Origin: Hydrogenophaga sp.
Lineage (GTDB): Bacteria > Pseudomonadota > Gammaproteobacteria > Burkholderiales > Burkholderiaceae_C
NCBI GenBank assembly: GCA_016741995.1
Contig: JACVCO010000008.1
Span: 1-64,000 of the forward strand
Reading direction: 5' to 3'
DNA length: 64,000 nt
Numbering within the stretch: the first letter of the stretch is position 1; each line of letters opens with the position of its first letter. A program made the translations under genes and the position numbers. The notes beneath the pieces were generated by a model. That model searched no databases. It was not told the origin of the DNA and saw only the letters and a program-made list of their open reading frames with translations. Below are positions 19,822 to 28,391 of the stretch, piece by piece.

Positions 19822-22216
19822 GGCGTTGGAAGCGGCTCGGCGGGGTGATTTCCTCGCGCAGGTACTGGTAGCGCGGCACGTTGTCCCTGAGGGTCTGCAA
19901 CGGGTTGGAGCCGATGCGCGAGAAGCCCGTGAATTCGAGCTGGAAGAGGATGCGCTGGTTCGCCGAAGCCGCGCTGCGCTGCAGCCGCTCCAGCACGATG
20001 CGCCCGATCCAGCAGCCGGCATCGTACTCAAAGCCGGCCACCAGATCGACCACCTTGCGGTCGGGCACGCTGTAGTTGATGCGCCCCACGCTGTACCACT
20101 GGCCTTCACCCAACCCGTGGCCGGGCACCGGGGCCGGCGCGCTGCCGAACACGCCGCTGAGCGGCCATTGCCAGCCCACGTCGAACTGTTCGGAACTGCC
20201 GCGCTGCAAACGCCAGGCGGCGCTGAGCACGCGGTAGGGGCCGGGCGTGTAGCGCGCGCTCAGCGTGGTGCGCACCGACTCGTTGCTCGAGGGGTTGTAC
20301 TGGAAGTTGGTGTCGAACAGCCAGCGCGGGCTCCACTGCACGCGCGCGGCGATGAGCACGTCGCTGAAGCGCTCGGTGACCGGGTCGCCGCCAGGCAGGC
20401 CGCCCGCGTTGGGCAGGGTCACGTCCTGGTCGCGCAGCAGGTAGCGTTGCGCGATGCCCAGCCGCACGATCTCGGCCCCCGTCTTCGGGTCGAGCAGGCG
20501 CGAACTCACGCCCAGCGTGACGGCCCGAGTGTCGGAGATGCGGTCGTTTCCGGTGAAGACGTTTTCCGAGTAGATGGTCGCGAGGTTGAAGTCGGTCGCG
20601 GCCGAGTCGTAGTTGGGCAGCAGGCTCTGGTCGCGGTGGGGCGTCCAGGTGAAGAAGGCGCGCGGCTCCAGCGTCTGCACGAAGGCACGCCCGAAGTAGC
20701 TGGCGTCGCGCTCGAAGACCAGGCCGCTGTCCAGGCTCACCGTGGGCAGGGTGCGCGTCGCGTTGCGCTGGCCGTTGGCCAGCGGCCCGTCGAAGCGGTA
20801 TTGCGTGTGGTGCAGCCGCGCGCGCGGCTCGATGAACCAGCCCGGCGCCTGCCAGCGGTGGCTCAGTTGCGCGATGGCCAGCGTGCGTTCGCCGTTGACT
20901 TGGCCGGTGAGGGCGGGGTCGGCCTCGAAGCGCGTGAAGCCCGCCTGCATCGACAGCAGCGAGTCGCCCGACACACCCCAGTCGAGGTCGCTGCGCGAGT
21001 AGCTGAGCGTCGCCGCCGGAAGCCGGTCGTACGGCGGGGTGATGGGGGCCTCGATGTCCTGCAGCGTCTGCCAGGTGTAGGCGCCCGCGACGAGCGACCA
21101 CGGGCCGCGGGCCCAGTCGACCTGCGCGTTGCTGGGCAGCAGGCGTTGCGTGAGCGTGGCATTGGCGCGCGGGAAATCGCGCCAGTAGTTGTCGTCGCTC
21201 ACGCGGTTGAGGTTGAGGTTCAGGCCGGCACGCCCGCTCCCACCGAGCCGGTTGATGGCGTCGGAGAGCGTCTGGTCGTGCAGCAACGCGTAGCCCCAGC
21301 GGTCGTCCTGGCGCAGGCGGTCCGACGGCATGAACGAACCACGGAGCTGGCCGCTGTAGCTGGGCTGCAGGTAACGGAACTCGGCGCCCAGGTCGATCCC
21401 GCGCTTGGTCATCAGCGTGGGGAACAGCGTGAGGTCGTAATTGGGCGCGAGGTTGAGGTAGTACGGCAGCGTGAGCTCGAAACCGCTGAGGCTGTCGAGG
21501 TTGATCGACGGTGGCAGCAGGCCCGACTTGCGCTCGTCGCTGAGCGGGAAGGTGAAGTACGGCGCGCCCAGGATGGGCACGCCCTGGAACTCCAGCACGC
21601 CGCCGGTGGCCGCGCCCGTCTGCTCCACGTTGTCGAACTCGATCTTGCGCGCGCGGATCAGCCAGTCGGGCATCCAGTCGGCGCCGGGCACGCGCGGGCA
21701 GGTGCTGTAGCGCGCCTGGTGGGCGGTGGCGTGGTCCTCGCCCTGGAAATCCAGCCGTTCGGCGTCGCCACGGCCGTTGCTGCGCAGGATCTCGAACTGC
21801 GGCTTCTCGAAGTGCCCGATGAAGGTGTCGACGTTGAGCTGGAGCGCCGGGCCCGTGAAGCGGTCGCCCCCGCGGTTGATGAGCACGTTGCCCTGGGCCG
21901 AGGCCTCACCGCTGTTTTCGTTGTAGCTGAGCCGGTCGGCGCGGATCACGATGTCGTGGCGGCGCATTTCGGCCTCGCCTTCGATCGTGGTGGCGCCGCC
22001 CGTGCGCCCTTCGATGCGCTGCCCGGAAACAAAGGCGGCGGCGCCCTTCTGCGCTTCGTCGGGCAGGCGTTCTTCGAGCCGCAGGCTCGGGCGCAGCATC
22101 AGCCCGTCGGTCTGGGCTTGCGCGGACAGCGCCGAGAGGCTGCCCACCACCGCTGCGGCCACGGGGGCCAGCGCGACACGGGGCGCAAGGCGGGGGGAAA
22201 TCGATCGGCGTTTCAA
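19814..22216 (-). CDS. lptD: LPS-assembly outer-membrane protein LptD
   Basis: Outer-membrane barrel that, with LptE, inserts lipopolysaccharide into the outer leaflet. The 800-residue product has a signal peptide (APVAAAVVGSLSALSAQAQ), an N-terminal periplasmic OstA domain (GEAEMRRHDIVIRADRLSY, NVLINRGGDRFTGP) and the long beta-barrel region with conserved C-terminal GSNPLQTLRDNVPRY. Start: TTG at 22216 is chosen since it opens a clean signal peptide (KRRSIS then hydrophobic core); no ATG or GTG lies suitably in frame. Heads the lptD-surA-rsmA operon and is divergent from amgK. Confidence 0.93.
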   Translation of the reverse strand: MKRRSISPRLAPRVALAPVAAAVVGSLSALSAQAQTDGLMLRPSLRLEERLPDEAQKGAAAFVSGQRIEGRTGGATTIEGEAEMRRHDIVIRADRLSYNENSGEASAQGNVLINRGGDRFTGPALQLNVDTFIGHFEKPQFEILRSNGRGDAERLDFQGEDHATAHQARYSTCPRVPGADWMPDWLIRARKIEFDNVEQTGAATGGVLEFQGVPILGAPYFTFPLSDERKSGLLPPSINLDSLSGFELTLPYYLNLAPNYDLTLFPTLMTKRGIDLGAEFRYLQPSYSGQLRGSFMPSDRLRQDDRWGYALLHDQTLSDAINRLGGSGRAGLNLNLNRVSDDNYWRDFPRANATLTQRLLPSNAQVDWARGPWSLVAGAYTWQTLQDIEAPITPPYDRLPAATLSYSRSDLDWGVSGDSLLSMQAGFTRFEADPALTGQVNGERTLAIAQLSHRWQAPGWFIEPRARLHHTQYRFDGPLANGQRNATRTLPTVSLDSGLVFERDASYFGRAFVQTLEPRAFFTWTPHRDQSLLPNYDSAATDFNLATIYSENVFTGNDRISDTRAVTLGVSSRLLDPKTGAEIVRLGIAQRYLLRDQDVTLPNAGGLPGGDPVTERFSDVLIAARVQWSPRWLFDTNFQYNPSSNESVRTTLSARYTPGPYRVLSAAWRLQRGSSEQFDVGWQWPLSGVFGSAPAPVPGHGLGEGQWYSVGRINYSVPDRKVVDLVAGFEYDAGCWIGRIVLERLQRSAASANQRILFQLEFTGFSRIGSNPLQTLRDNVPRYQYLREEITPPSRFQRHD

Positions 22217-22350
22217 GGTCGGGCCCGGCGGCGTGCGGGCCGCGCACTTCGGCGAGAGGGGCGTTTGTAGAATGCGCCGGATTATTCCATGGGCCCCTGC
22301 GCTGCACGCCTCGGCGCCCCACCCACACGGCCCCGCCCGCCCCTTCGACC

Positions 22351-23442
22351 ATGACCCCGTCACCGACGACCGTCGCGTGGGCCGACCCGCAGCGCGAGGT
22401 AGCCTTCCACGCCTGGCTCGCCCCCCTGGCCTCCCGGCACGGCCTGCGCCCCGACACCCTGCGCCCGGCCTCGGCGGACGCAAGCTTTCGCCGCTACCTG
22501 CGGCTCGACACCGCCGGCGGCGGCAGCGCCATCGTGATGGACGCGCCGCCCGACAAGGAGAACAGCGAGCCCTTCGTGCGCATCGCCGCGCTCATGCGCG
22601 ACGCCGGCCTGCGCGTGCCGCAGGTGCTGGCCTGGGACGAACCGCTGGGCTTCATGCTGCTCGACGACCTGGGCACGCAGACCCTGCTCGACGTGATCGA
22701 CGCCGAACGCCCCGAGGCCAACACCGACCTGTACCGCGACGCGCTGGCGGCCCTGCTGCCCTGGCAGCAAGCCAGCCGCCCGGGCGTGCTGCCGCCGTAC
22801 GACGAGGCCGTGCTGCGCCGCGAATTGCAGCTTTTCCCCGATTGGTATCTCGCGCAGCACAAGGGTTGGTCGCCGAGCAACGCGCAGCAACAGGTGTTGC
22901 ACAAGACCTTCGACCTGATCGTGCAGCGCGTGCTCGCCATGCCCACGGTCTACGTGCACCGCGACTTCATGCCGCGCAACCTGATGGTCCTGCGCCAGCG
23001 CGGCGACACGCCGGCCACCCAGCTCGGCGTGCTCGATTTCCAGGACGCGCTGCACGGCCCCATCGCCTACGACATCGCCAGCCTGATGCGCGACGCCTTC
23101 CTGAGCTGGGAGGAGGATTTCGTCATCGACGTCACCGTGCGTTACTGGGAACAGGCGCGCAAGCTCGGGCTGATGGACTTCGAGGACTGGCACGCCGACT
23201 TCGGCACCTTCTACCGCGCGGTCGAGTGGATGGGCCTGCAACGCCACCTGAAGGTCGCGGGCATCTTCGCGCGCCTCACGCTGCGCGATGGCAAACCCAA
23301 GTACCTGGCCGACGCTCCGCGCTTCATCGCCTACATCCGCGCCACCGCGCACCGCTACCGCGAACTGGCGCCGCTGCTGCGGTTGATCGACGAGGTGGAA
23401 GGCCTGCAGGCGGCCAGCGGCTGGGCCTTCGGGCGCACCTGA
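22351..23442 (+). CDS. amgK: N-acetylmuramate/N-acetylglucosamine kinase (AmgK), phosphotransferase fold
   Basis: Anomeric sugar kinase making MurNAc-1-phosphate for peptidoglycan recycling. The 363-residue protein has the aminoglycoside-phosphotransferase fold: DASFRRYLRL near the N-terminus, the catalytic loop VYVHRDFMPRNLM, and the metal motif VLDFQDALHGPIAYD. It stands divergently next to lptD, the same place as in Pseudomonas, where murU is adjacent. Here murU is 11 kb away. rsmE follows after 4 bp. The kinase fold is certain; the substrate follows from this gene order and from the murU gene. Confidence 0.85.
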   Translation: MTPSPTTVAWADPQREVAFHAWLAPLASRHGLRPDTLRPASADASFRRYLRLDTAGGGSAIVMDAPPDKENSEPFVRIAALMRDAGLRVPQVLAWDEPLGFMLLDDLGTQTLLDVIDAERPEANTDLYRDALAALLPWQQASRPGVLPPYDEAVLRRELQLFPDWYLAQHKGWSPSNAQQQVLHKTFDLIVQRVLAMPTVYVHRDFMPRNLMVLRQRGDTPATQLGVLDFQDALHGPIAYDIASLMRDAFLSWEEDFVIDVTVRYWEQARKLGLMDFEDWHADFGTFYRAVEWMGLQRHLKVAGIFARLTLRDGKPKYLADAPRFIAYIRATAHRYRELAPLLRLIDEVEGLQAASGWAFGRT

Positions 23443-23446
23443 ACCC

Positions 23447-24151
23447 ATGCCACGTTTCTTCTGCGACGCCGCGCTGGCCACCGGGGCCGAACTCGCGCTG
23501 CCTGCGGGCGCGGCGCGCCATGTGCAGGTGCTGCGCGCCCAGCCGGGCGACGTGATCACGCTGTTCAATGGCCTGGGCGGTCAGTGGCAAGCCACGGTGC
23601 AACGCATGGGCCGCAGCGAGGTGGTGGTGCGGCTGGACGCGCACGAAGCCGTCGAGCGCGAGGCCGTACGCGCCGTCACGCTGGCCATCGGCATGCCCGC
23701 CAACGAGCGCATGGACTGGCTGGTGGAGAAGGCCACCGAACTGGGCGTGGCCCGCATCGCGCCGCTGCACACGCAGCACGGCGTGCTGCGGCTCGCCGGC
23801 GAACGCGCCGCGAAGAAGCAGGCCCACTGGCAGGCCATCGCACAGGCCGCGTGCGAGCAGTGCGGGCGCAACCGCGTGCCCGCGATCGATCCGGTGCGAG
23901 ACATCGCCACGTTCCTGCGCGAGGCCACCGGCCCACGGGCGGTGCTTTCGCTGGCCGAAGGCAGCGCCCGCGCGGGCCAGGTGTTCGCGGGCACGGAACC
24001 GCTCACGGTGCTGATCGGCCCCGAGGGCGGGCTCTCGGGCGCCGAGGACGCGCAGGCGCGCGCCGCGGGCTTTGCCCCGGTGACGCTGGGCGAGCGCGTG
24101 CTGCGCGCCGAAACGGCCGCGATCGCCGCGCTCACGCTGGCGATCGGCTGA
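23447..24151 (+). CDS. rsmE: 16S rRNA (uracil1498-N3)-methyltransferase
   Basis: SPOUT-family enzyme that methylates U1498 of 16S rRNA. The 234-residue protein starts with a PUA-like domain (MPRFFCDAAL, HVQVLRAQPGD) and ends in the knotted SPOUT region: LIGPEGGLSGAEDAQAR, then LGERVLRAETAAIAALT. Both are diagnostic. Start ATG lies 4 bp after the amgK stop, so the genes are probably co-transcribed. Confidence 0.96.
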   Translation: MPRFFCDAALATGAELALPAGAARHVQVLRAQPGDVITLFNGLGGQWQATVQRMGRSEVVVRLDAHEAVEREAVRAVTLAIGMPANERMDWLVEKATELGVARIAPLHTQHGVLRLAGERAAKKQAHWQAIAQAACEQCGRNRVPAIDPVRDIATFLREATGPRAVLSLAEGSARAGQVFAGTEPLTVLIGPEGGLSGAEDAQARAAGFAPVTLGERVLRAETAAIAALTLAIG

Positions 24152-24205
24152 GCCCGCCACCGCGCGGGCCCTGCGCCCGCAGGCCGGCTGTATAAGCGCG
24201 CACTT

Positions 24206-25381
24206 ATGAACCGCAACCTCTGGCTGCTGGCCGGCGCGCAAGGCCTGTTCCTCACGAACAACGTGGTCTTCATCACCATCAACGGCCTGGTCGGCCTGGC
24301 GCTCGCGCCCCTGGGCTGGATGGCCACGCTGCCGGTGATGGGCTACGTGGTCGGCGGCGCGCTGAGCACGCCGCTGGTGGCGCACGCGCAGCAGCGCCTG
24401 GGGCGCCAGCGCTCGTTTCTGCTCGGACTGGCGGTCGCGTTGTTGTCGGCGCTGATCTGCGCCGCGGCGGTGGCGGCCGGCAGCTTCTGGCTGTTGATCG
24501 CGGGCACGGTGGTGGCGGGCTACTACAGCGCCAACGGCCAGCTCTACCGCTTCGCGGCCGCCGAGCTGGCCGCGCCGGCGTTTCGCGAACGGGCGGTCTC
24601 GCTGGTGCTAGCTGGCGGCCTGTTCGGCGCGGTGCTGGGCCCCAACCTGGCCGTGCACACGCGCACCCTCATGGCCGCACCGTTCGCGGGCGCCTACCTC
24701 GCACTGGCCGTGGTGGCGCTGCTGTCCATGCTGCCGATCGGCCTCATGCGCTTTCCGCCGCTGCCCGTGCGGGCGGCGGACGCACCGCCCGGGCGGCCGC
24801 TGTCGCAGATCGCGCGGCAGCCGGTGTTCATCGTGGCCGCCATCGGGGCGGCCCTGGGCTATGGCGTGATGAACCTGCTGATGGCCGCCACGCCGCTGGC
24901 CATGCAGGTCTGCGGCCTGCCCTTCGAAGACGTGGCCCTGGTGCTCGAGTGGCACGTGATCGGCATGTTCGCGCCCGGCTTCTTCACCGGCCACCTCATC
25001 AAGCGCTTCGGCACGCTCGCCGTCATGGCCGTGGGGGTGCTGCTCAACCTCGCGTGCATCGCCATCGCGCTCACGGGTGTGGACCTGCACCAGTTCCTGA
25101 TCGCGCTGTTCCTGCTCGGCGTGGGCTGGAACTTCCTCTTCGTCGGCAGCACCACGCTGGCGCTGCAGGCCTGGCGCCCCGAAGAAAAAGACCGCGCGCA
25201 GGCCGCGATCAACTTCGGCGTCTTCGCCACCATGGCCGTCACGTCGTTCGCATCGGGCGCGCTCGTCACCACGCAGGGCTGGGCCTGGCTCAATCTGGGT
25301 TCGCTGGTGCCTGTGGCCCTGCTGGGCGCGGCGCTGCTGTGGCTTGCCCGGCGCCAGCGCGGCGCCCAGAATGCCGCCTGA
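24206..25381 (+). CDS. MFS transporter
   Basis: Inner-membrane carrier of 391 residues with about 12 predicted helices, substrate unknown. Helices are evident at LWLLAGAQGLFLTNNVVFIT, LGWMATLPVMGYVVGGALS and through to LLGAALLWLARRQR. The cytoplasmic loop after helix 2 reads HAQQRLGRQRSFLLG, close to the MFS A-motif. An aspartate/glutamate pair in helix 8-9 region (EWHVIGMFAPGFFTG) could be ligand related. Relatives are sometimes annotated as tetracycline-type or YbfB-like exporters; nothing here decides. It stands alone between rsmE (54 bp) and the YidB-like gene. Confidence 0.88.
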   Translation: MNRNLWLLAGAQGLFLTNNVVFITINGLVGLALAPLGWMATLPVMGYVVGGALSTPLVAHAQQRLGRQRSFLLGLAVALLSALICAAAVAAGSFWLLIAGTVVAGYYSANGQLYRFAAAELAAPAFRERAVSLVLAGGLFGAVLGPNLAVHTRTLMAAPFAGAYLALAVVALLSMLPIGLMRFPPLPVRAADAPPGRPLSQIARQPVFIVAAIGAALGYGVMNLLMAATPLAMQVCGLPFEDVALVLEWHVIGMFAPGFFTGHLIKRFGTLAVMAVGVLLNLACIAIALTGVDLHQFLIALFLLGVGWNFLFVGSTTLALQAWRPEEKDRAQAAINFGVFATMAVTSFASGALVTTQGWAWLNLGSLVPVALLGAALLWLARRQRGAQNAA

Positions 25382-25417
25382 TGCGCGCCACGGTGGCGCA
25401 CGCAACGGGAGAACACC

Positions 25418-25915
25418 ATGGGATTGCTGGATGAACTGTTGGGGTCGGCCGCGGGTGGCGGCCAGGGTGGCGGCGCGGGGGGCATGGACATGCCCCAGCT
25501 GATGGCCATGGTGGCGCAGCTGCTGCAGCAATCGGGCGGCCTGGAAGGCCTGCTCGCGAAGCTGCAGGCCGGCGGGCTGGGCGAGGCCGCGCAATCGTGG
25601 GTGGGCACGGGCGCGAACCAGCCGGTGTCGCCGGACGCGCTGGGTGGCGCGCTGGGCCCGGACCTCATGGGCGCGCTGGGTGGTCTGCTGGGCGGCAACG
25701 GCTCGCAGGCGTCGAGTGTGCTGGCGCAGGTGCTGCCGGGGCTGGTCGACCAGCTCACGCCGCAAGGCCGCGTGCCCACCGAGGGCGGCGCCGGCGGCAT
25801 CGACCCGATGTCGGCCCTGGGCAGCCTGATGGGCGGGCCCTCGGCCGCGGGTGGCACGAGCGGCGCAAGCGGCCCCGACCTCGGCAGCCTGCTCGGCGGC
25901 CTGCTGCGCCGCTAG
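25418..25915 (+). CDS. YidB-like (DUF937) protein
   Basis: A protein of 165 residues, very rich in Gly, Leu and Ala, with the start MGLLDELLGSAAGG typical of YidB proteins. The middle segment SWVGTGANQPVSPDALGGALG is the conserved core of this family. Function is unknown; E. coli YidB lies in a membrane/gyrase region but its role is not settled. The stop codon overlaps head-on with the stop of the convergent hydrolase gene: both stops share the 4-bp sequence CTAG. Confidence 0.85.
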   Translation: MGLLDELLGSAAGGGQGGGAGGMDMPQLMAMVAQLLQQSGGLEGLLAKLQAGGLGEAAQSWVGTGANQPVSPDALGGALGPDLMGALGGLLGGNGSQASSVLAQVLPGLVDQLTPQGRVPTEGGAGGIDPMSALGSLMGGPSAAGGTSGASGPDLGSLLGGLLRR

Positions 25916-26772
25916 GCTTGCTGCGCGGGCGCGTGCACCTGCAGCCAGGCGCGCAGGGTGGAGAGCACCGGCGCCTTCTCCACCTCGTTGAAGATCTCGT
26001 GGTACAGGCCGTCGAAGCGGCGCGCGTGCACCACGTTGGCGGGCGCAGCCGCGGCAAAGGCGGCGCTGCCCGCGGCGCTCACCAGGTGGTCGTCGCCCGC
26101 GTACATCAGCAGCGTGGGCACGGCCCACTCGGGCGCGGTGCGGATCACGATCGGGCCGTTCTCGTCGATGAAGCGCGCCAGCCGCGCGCTGATGCGGTCG
26201 TGCACGCGGCGGTCCTTGCGGTAGGCGGCCACCACCTTGGGGTCGTGCGAGATCTTGCTCGCATCCAGCCCGTTGCCCAGCGCCTTGTCGGGGGCGATGC
26301 GCATCATCAGGCCGATCAGCCAGCGCTTGAGGCCCGAGAGGCCGGTGTCGAGCGCGGGTGAGGACAGCACCAGCAGATCGATCGGCGCGAGCGCGCGCTG
26401 CACGAAGGTGGACGCCACCAGGCCGCCCATGCTGTGGCCCAGCAGGATCAGCGGGCATCCCCAGCGTTCGGCGAGGCGGCTGCGGGTGTCTTCCACCACC
26501 TCGAACAGGTCTTCAACCAGCGCGTCCTCGTCGGGCAGCACGCCGTGCGCACCACCCGAATCGCCGTGGCCGCGCTGGTCGTAGGCGCGCACGACGAAGC
26601 CCCAGTCGTTGAGTTGTTGCGCGAGGTCGTTGTAGCGCCAGGCGTGCTCGCCCAGGCCGTGCACGATGAGCACCACGCCGCGCGGGCGCGCGCGGGTGGA
26701 CAACGGCCAGTCGTAGATGGCGAGGTTGTGGCCGTCGCGGGCGGTGAAGGGGGCCTGGGTGGTGTCGGTCAT
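25912..26772 (-). CDS. Alpha/beta hydrolase, monoacylglycerol lipase/lysophospholipase type
   Basis: Predicted lipid-ester hydrolase of 286 residues. The oxyanion motif VLIVHGLGEHAWRY, the nucleophile elbow ILLGHSMGGLVAS (Ser), the acid in MYAGDDHLVSA and the His in DGLYHEIFNE all match monoacylglycerol lipase (the Serine aminopeptidase S33 fold). No signal peptide. Start: ATG at 26772 rather than 26811, because the extra 13 residues lie over the upstream gene's stop region. It follows the M20 peptidase gene at 16 bp and probably shares its transcript. Ends in CTAG shared with the YidB-like gene. Confidence 0.9.
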   Translation of the reverse strand: MTDTTQAPFTARDGHNLAIYDWPLSTRARPRGVVLIVHGLGEHAWRYNDLAQQLNDWGFVVRAYDQRGHGDSGGAHGVLPDEDALVEDLFEVVEDTRSRLAERWGCPLILLGHSMGGLVASTFVQRALAPIDLLVLSSPALDTGLSGLKRWLIGLMMRIAPDKALGNGLDASKISHDPKVVAAYRKDRRVHDRISARLARFIDENGPIVIRTAPEWAVPTLLMYAGDDHLVSAAGSAAFAAAAPANVVHARRFDGLYHEIFNEVEKAPVLSTLRAWLQVHAPAQQA

Positions 26773-26788
26773 GGGCAGCCCCGATCGC

Positions 26789-28288
26789 TCAGGGCATGCG
26801 GGCGATGACATGCGCCACGCTGGCCGTCAGCCGCCGCGCGTAATCGAGGTGCAGAAATTCGTTGGGCCCGTGCGCGTTGCTCTTGGGGCCGAGCACGCCG
26901 CAGACCATCATCTGCGCCGTGGGAAAGCCCTTGCTGAGCATGTTCATGAGCGGGATGGTGCCGCCCTGGCCGATGGTGCCGCAGGCGGCGCCGAAGTGGG
27001 CTTGCGAGGCGTCCTGCAGCGCGTGCTCGAACCAGGGCGTGGTGGCGGGCGCGTTCCAGCCGCTGGCCGCGCCCTCGGGCGCGAAGGTCACCTTGGCCTG
27101 GTAGGGCGCGTTGTCTTCGAGCAGGGCCTTGAGCTCCTGAACGGCACTGGGCGCGTCCACCAGCGGCGGCAGGCGCAGGCTGAGCTTGAACGCGGTGTAG
27201 GGGCGCAGCACGTTGCCCGCGTCCTTCAGCGCCGGGAAGCCTTCGGCGCCGGTGACGCTGAGCGTGGGCCGCCAGGTGCGGTTGAGCAGGGCCTCCACCG
27301 GCTCGGTGGTGGTGGGCAGCGCGAACACCGTGCTGCCGCCGCAGTCGTAATGCGCCCAGGGAAAGCGCTTGTGAATTTCGTCGCCCAGGATGGCGGCGGT
27401 GGCCTTCGCCTGCGCAACGCGCTCGGCGGGTACCTCGCAATGGAAGCTCGCCGGCAGCAGGCGGCCGGTGGCGCTGTCTTCGAGGCGGTCGAGCACCTGG
27501 CGCATGATGCGAAAGCTCGACGGCACCAGGCCGGACGCGTCGCCCGAGTGGATGCCTTCGGTGAGGATCTCGACCTTGAGCACGCCGCTGGCCATGCCGC
27601 GCAGGCTGGTGGTGAGCCAGAGCTGGTCGTAGTTGCCGGCGCCGCTGTCCAGGCAGATCACCAGGCCCACATCGCCCAGGCGCGAACGCAGCGCGTCCAC
27701 ATAGGGCAGCAGGTCGCCGGAGCCGCTCTCTTCGCAGGTTTCGATCAGGCCCACGATGCGCGGGTGCGCCACACCCTGCGCCTTGAGCGCCTGGACGGAC
27801 GCGATGCTGGCGTAGACCGCGTAACCGTCGTCGGCGCCACCGCGGCCGTACAGCTTGCCGTCGTCGATCTTGGGCGACCAGGGGCCGAGGTCGCTGCGCC
27901 AGCCGGTGAACTCGGGTTGTTTGTCGAGGTGGCCGTACATCAGCACGGTCTGGCCCGAGGCGGGCGCGGGCGTGCCGTCCTTCCCGGCGCTGGCGGGCAG
28001 CTCGAAGAACAGCACCGGCGTGCGCGGCTGGCCGTTCGCGTCGTTCAGGCGCACCACCTCGAGCGTGAGGCCGGGCACCTTCTGCGCCTGCACCCAGTCG
28101 GCGGCGGATTGCAGCACGCGATCGAGCAGGCCGTGGGCGGCCCAGTCGGTGTCGAAGGCGGGGGATTTCGCCGGCACGGCGACGTAGTCGAGCAGCGCGG
28201 GCACGATGCGCTCGCGCCAGGCGGCATCGACATGCGACTGCAGGGCCGTGGGCTCGAGCGGAAGGGGTTGGGGCAGGCGGGCGTTCAT
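26789..28288 (-). CDS. M20-family metallopeptidase (dipeptidase type)
   Basis: Predicted zinc peptidase of 499 residues hydrolysing dipeptides or acylated amino acids in the cytoplasm. Metal ligands and catalytic residues are visible: MYGHLDKQPE (His, Asp), GRGGADDGYAV (Asp), ETCEESGSGD (Glu general base and ligand), and CLDSGAGNYD. A dimerisation lid follows the first catalytic half. Start: ATG at 28288 with GGAGAT upstream; a longer open frame runs over the regulatory region. Upstream 103 bp hold a GC-rich hairpin but no clear promoter. Substrate cannot be told. Confidence 0.9.
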   Translation of the reverse strand: MNARLPQPLPLEPTALQSHVDAAWRERIVPALLDYVAVPAKSPAFDTDWAAHGLLDRVLQSAADWVQAQKVPGLTLEVVRLNDANGQPRTPVLFFELPASAGKDGTPAPASGQTVLMYGHLDKQPEFTGWRSDLGPWSPKIDDGKLYGRGGADDGYAVYASIASVQALKAQGVAHPRIVGLIETCEESGSGDLLPYVDALRSRLGDVGLVICLDSGAGNYDQLWLTTSLRGMASGVLKVEILTEGIHSGDASGLVPSSFRIMRQVLDRLEDSATGRLLPASFHCEVPAERVAQAKATAAILGDEIHKRFPWAHYDCGGSTVFALPTTTEPVEALLNRTWRPTLSVTGAEGFPALKDAGNVLRPYTAFKLSLRLPPLVDAPSAVQELKALLEDNAPYQAKVTFAPEGAASGWNAPATTPWFEHALQDASQAHFGAACGTIGQGGTIPLMNMLSKGFPTAQMMVCGVLGPKSNAHGPNEFLHLDYARRLTASVAHVIARMP

Positions 28289-28391
28289 GGCGATCTCCGT
28301 CGCGGGATCGCCCGGCGAGCGTGTGTCGCCGCCCCGGTGAACCCGACCGGGGGGAGTATAGGCAGCCGGCGCGTGCGCGGGCTGCAATGTC

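Noticed and set aside
19634..22270. 878-codon + strand frame
   Set aside because: Antisense of lptD and surA; the minus-strand genes carry clear signal peptides and domains.
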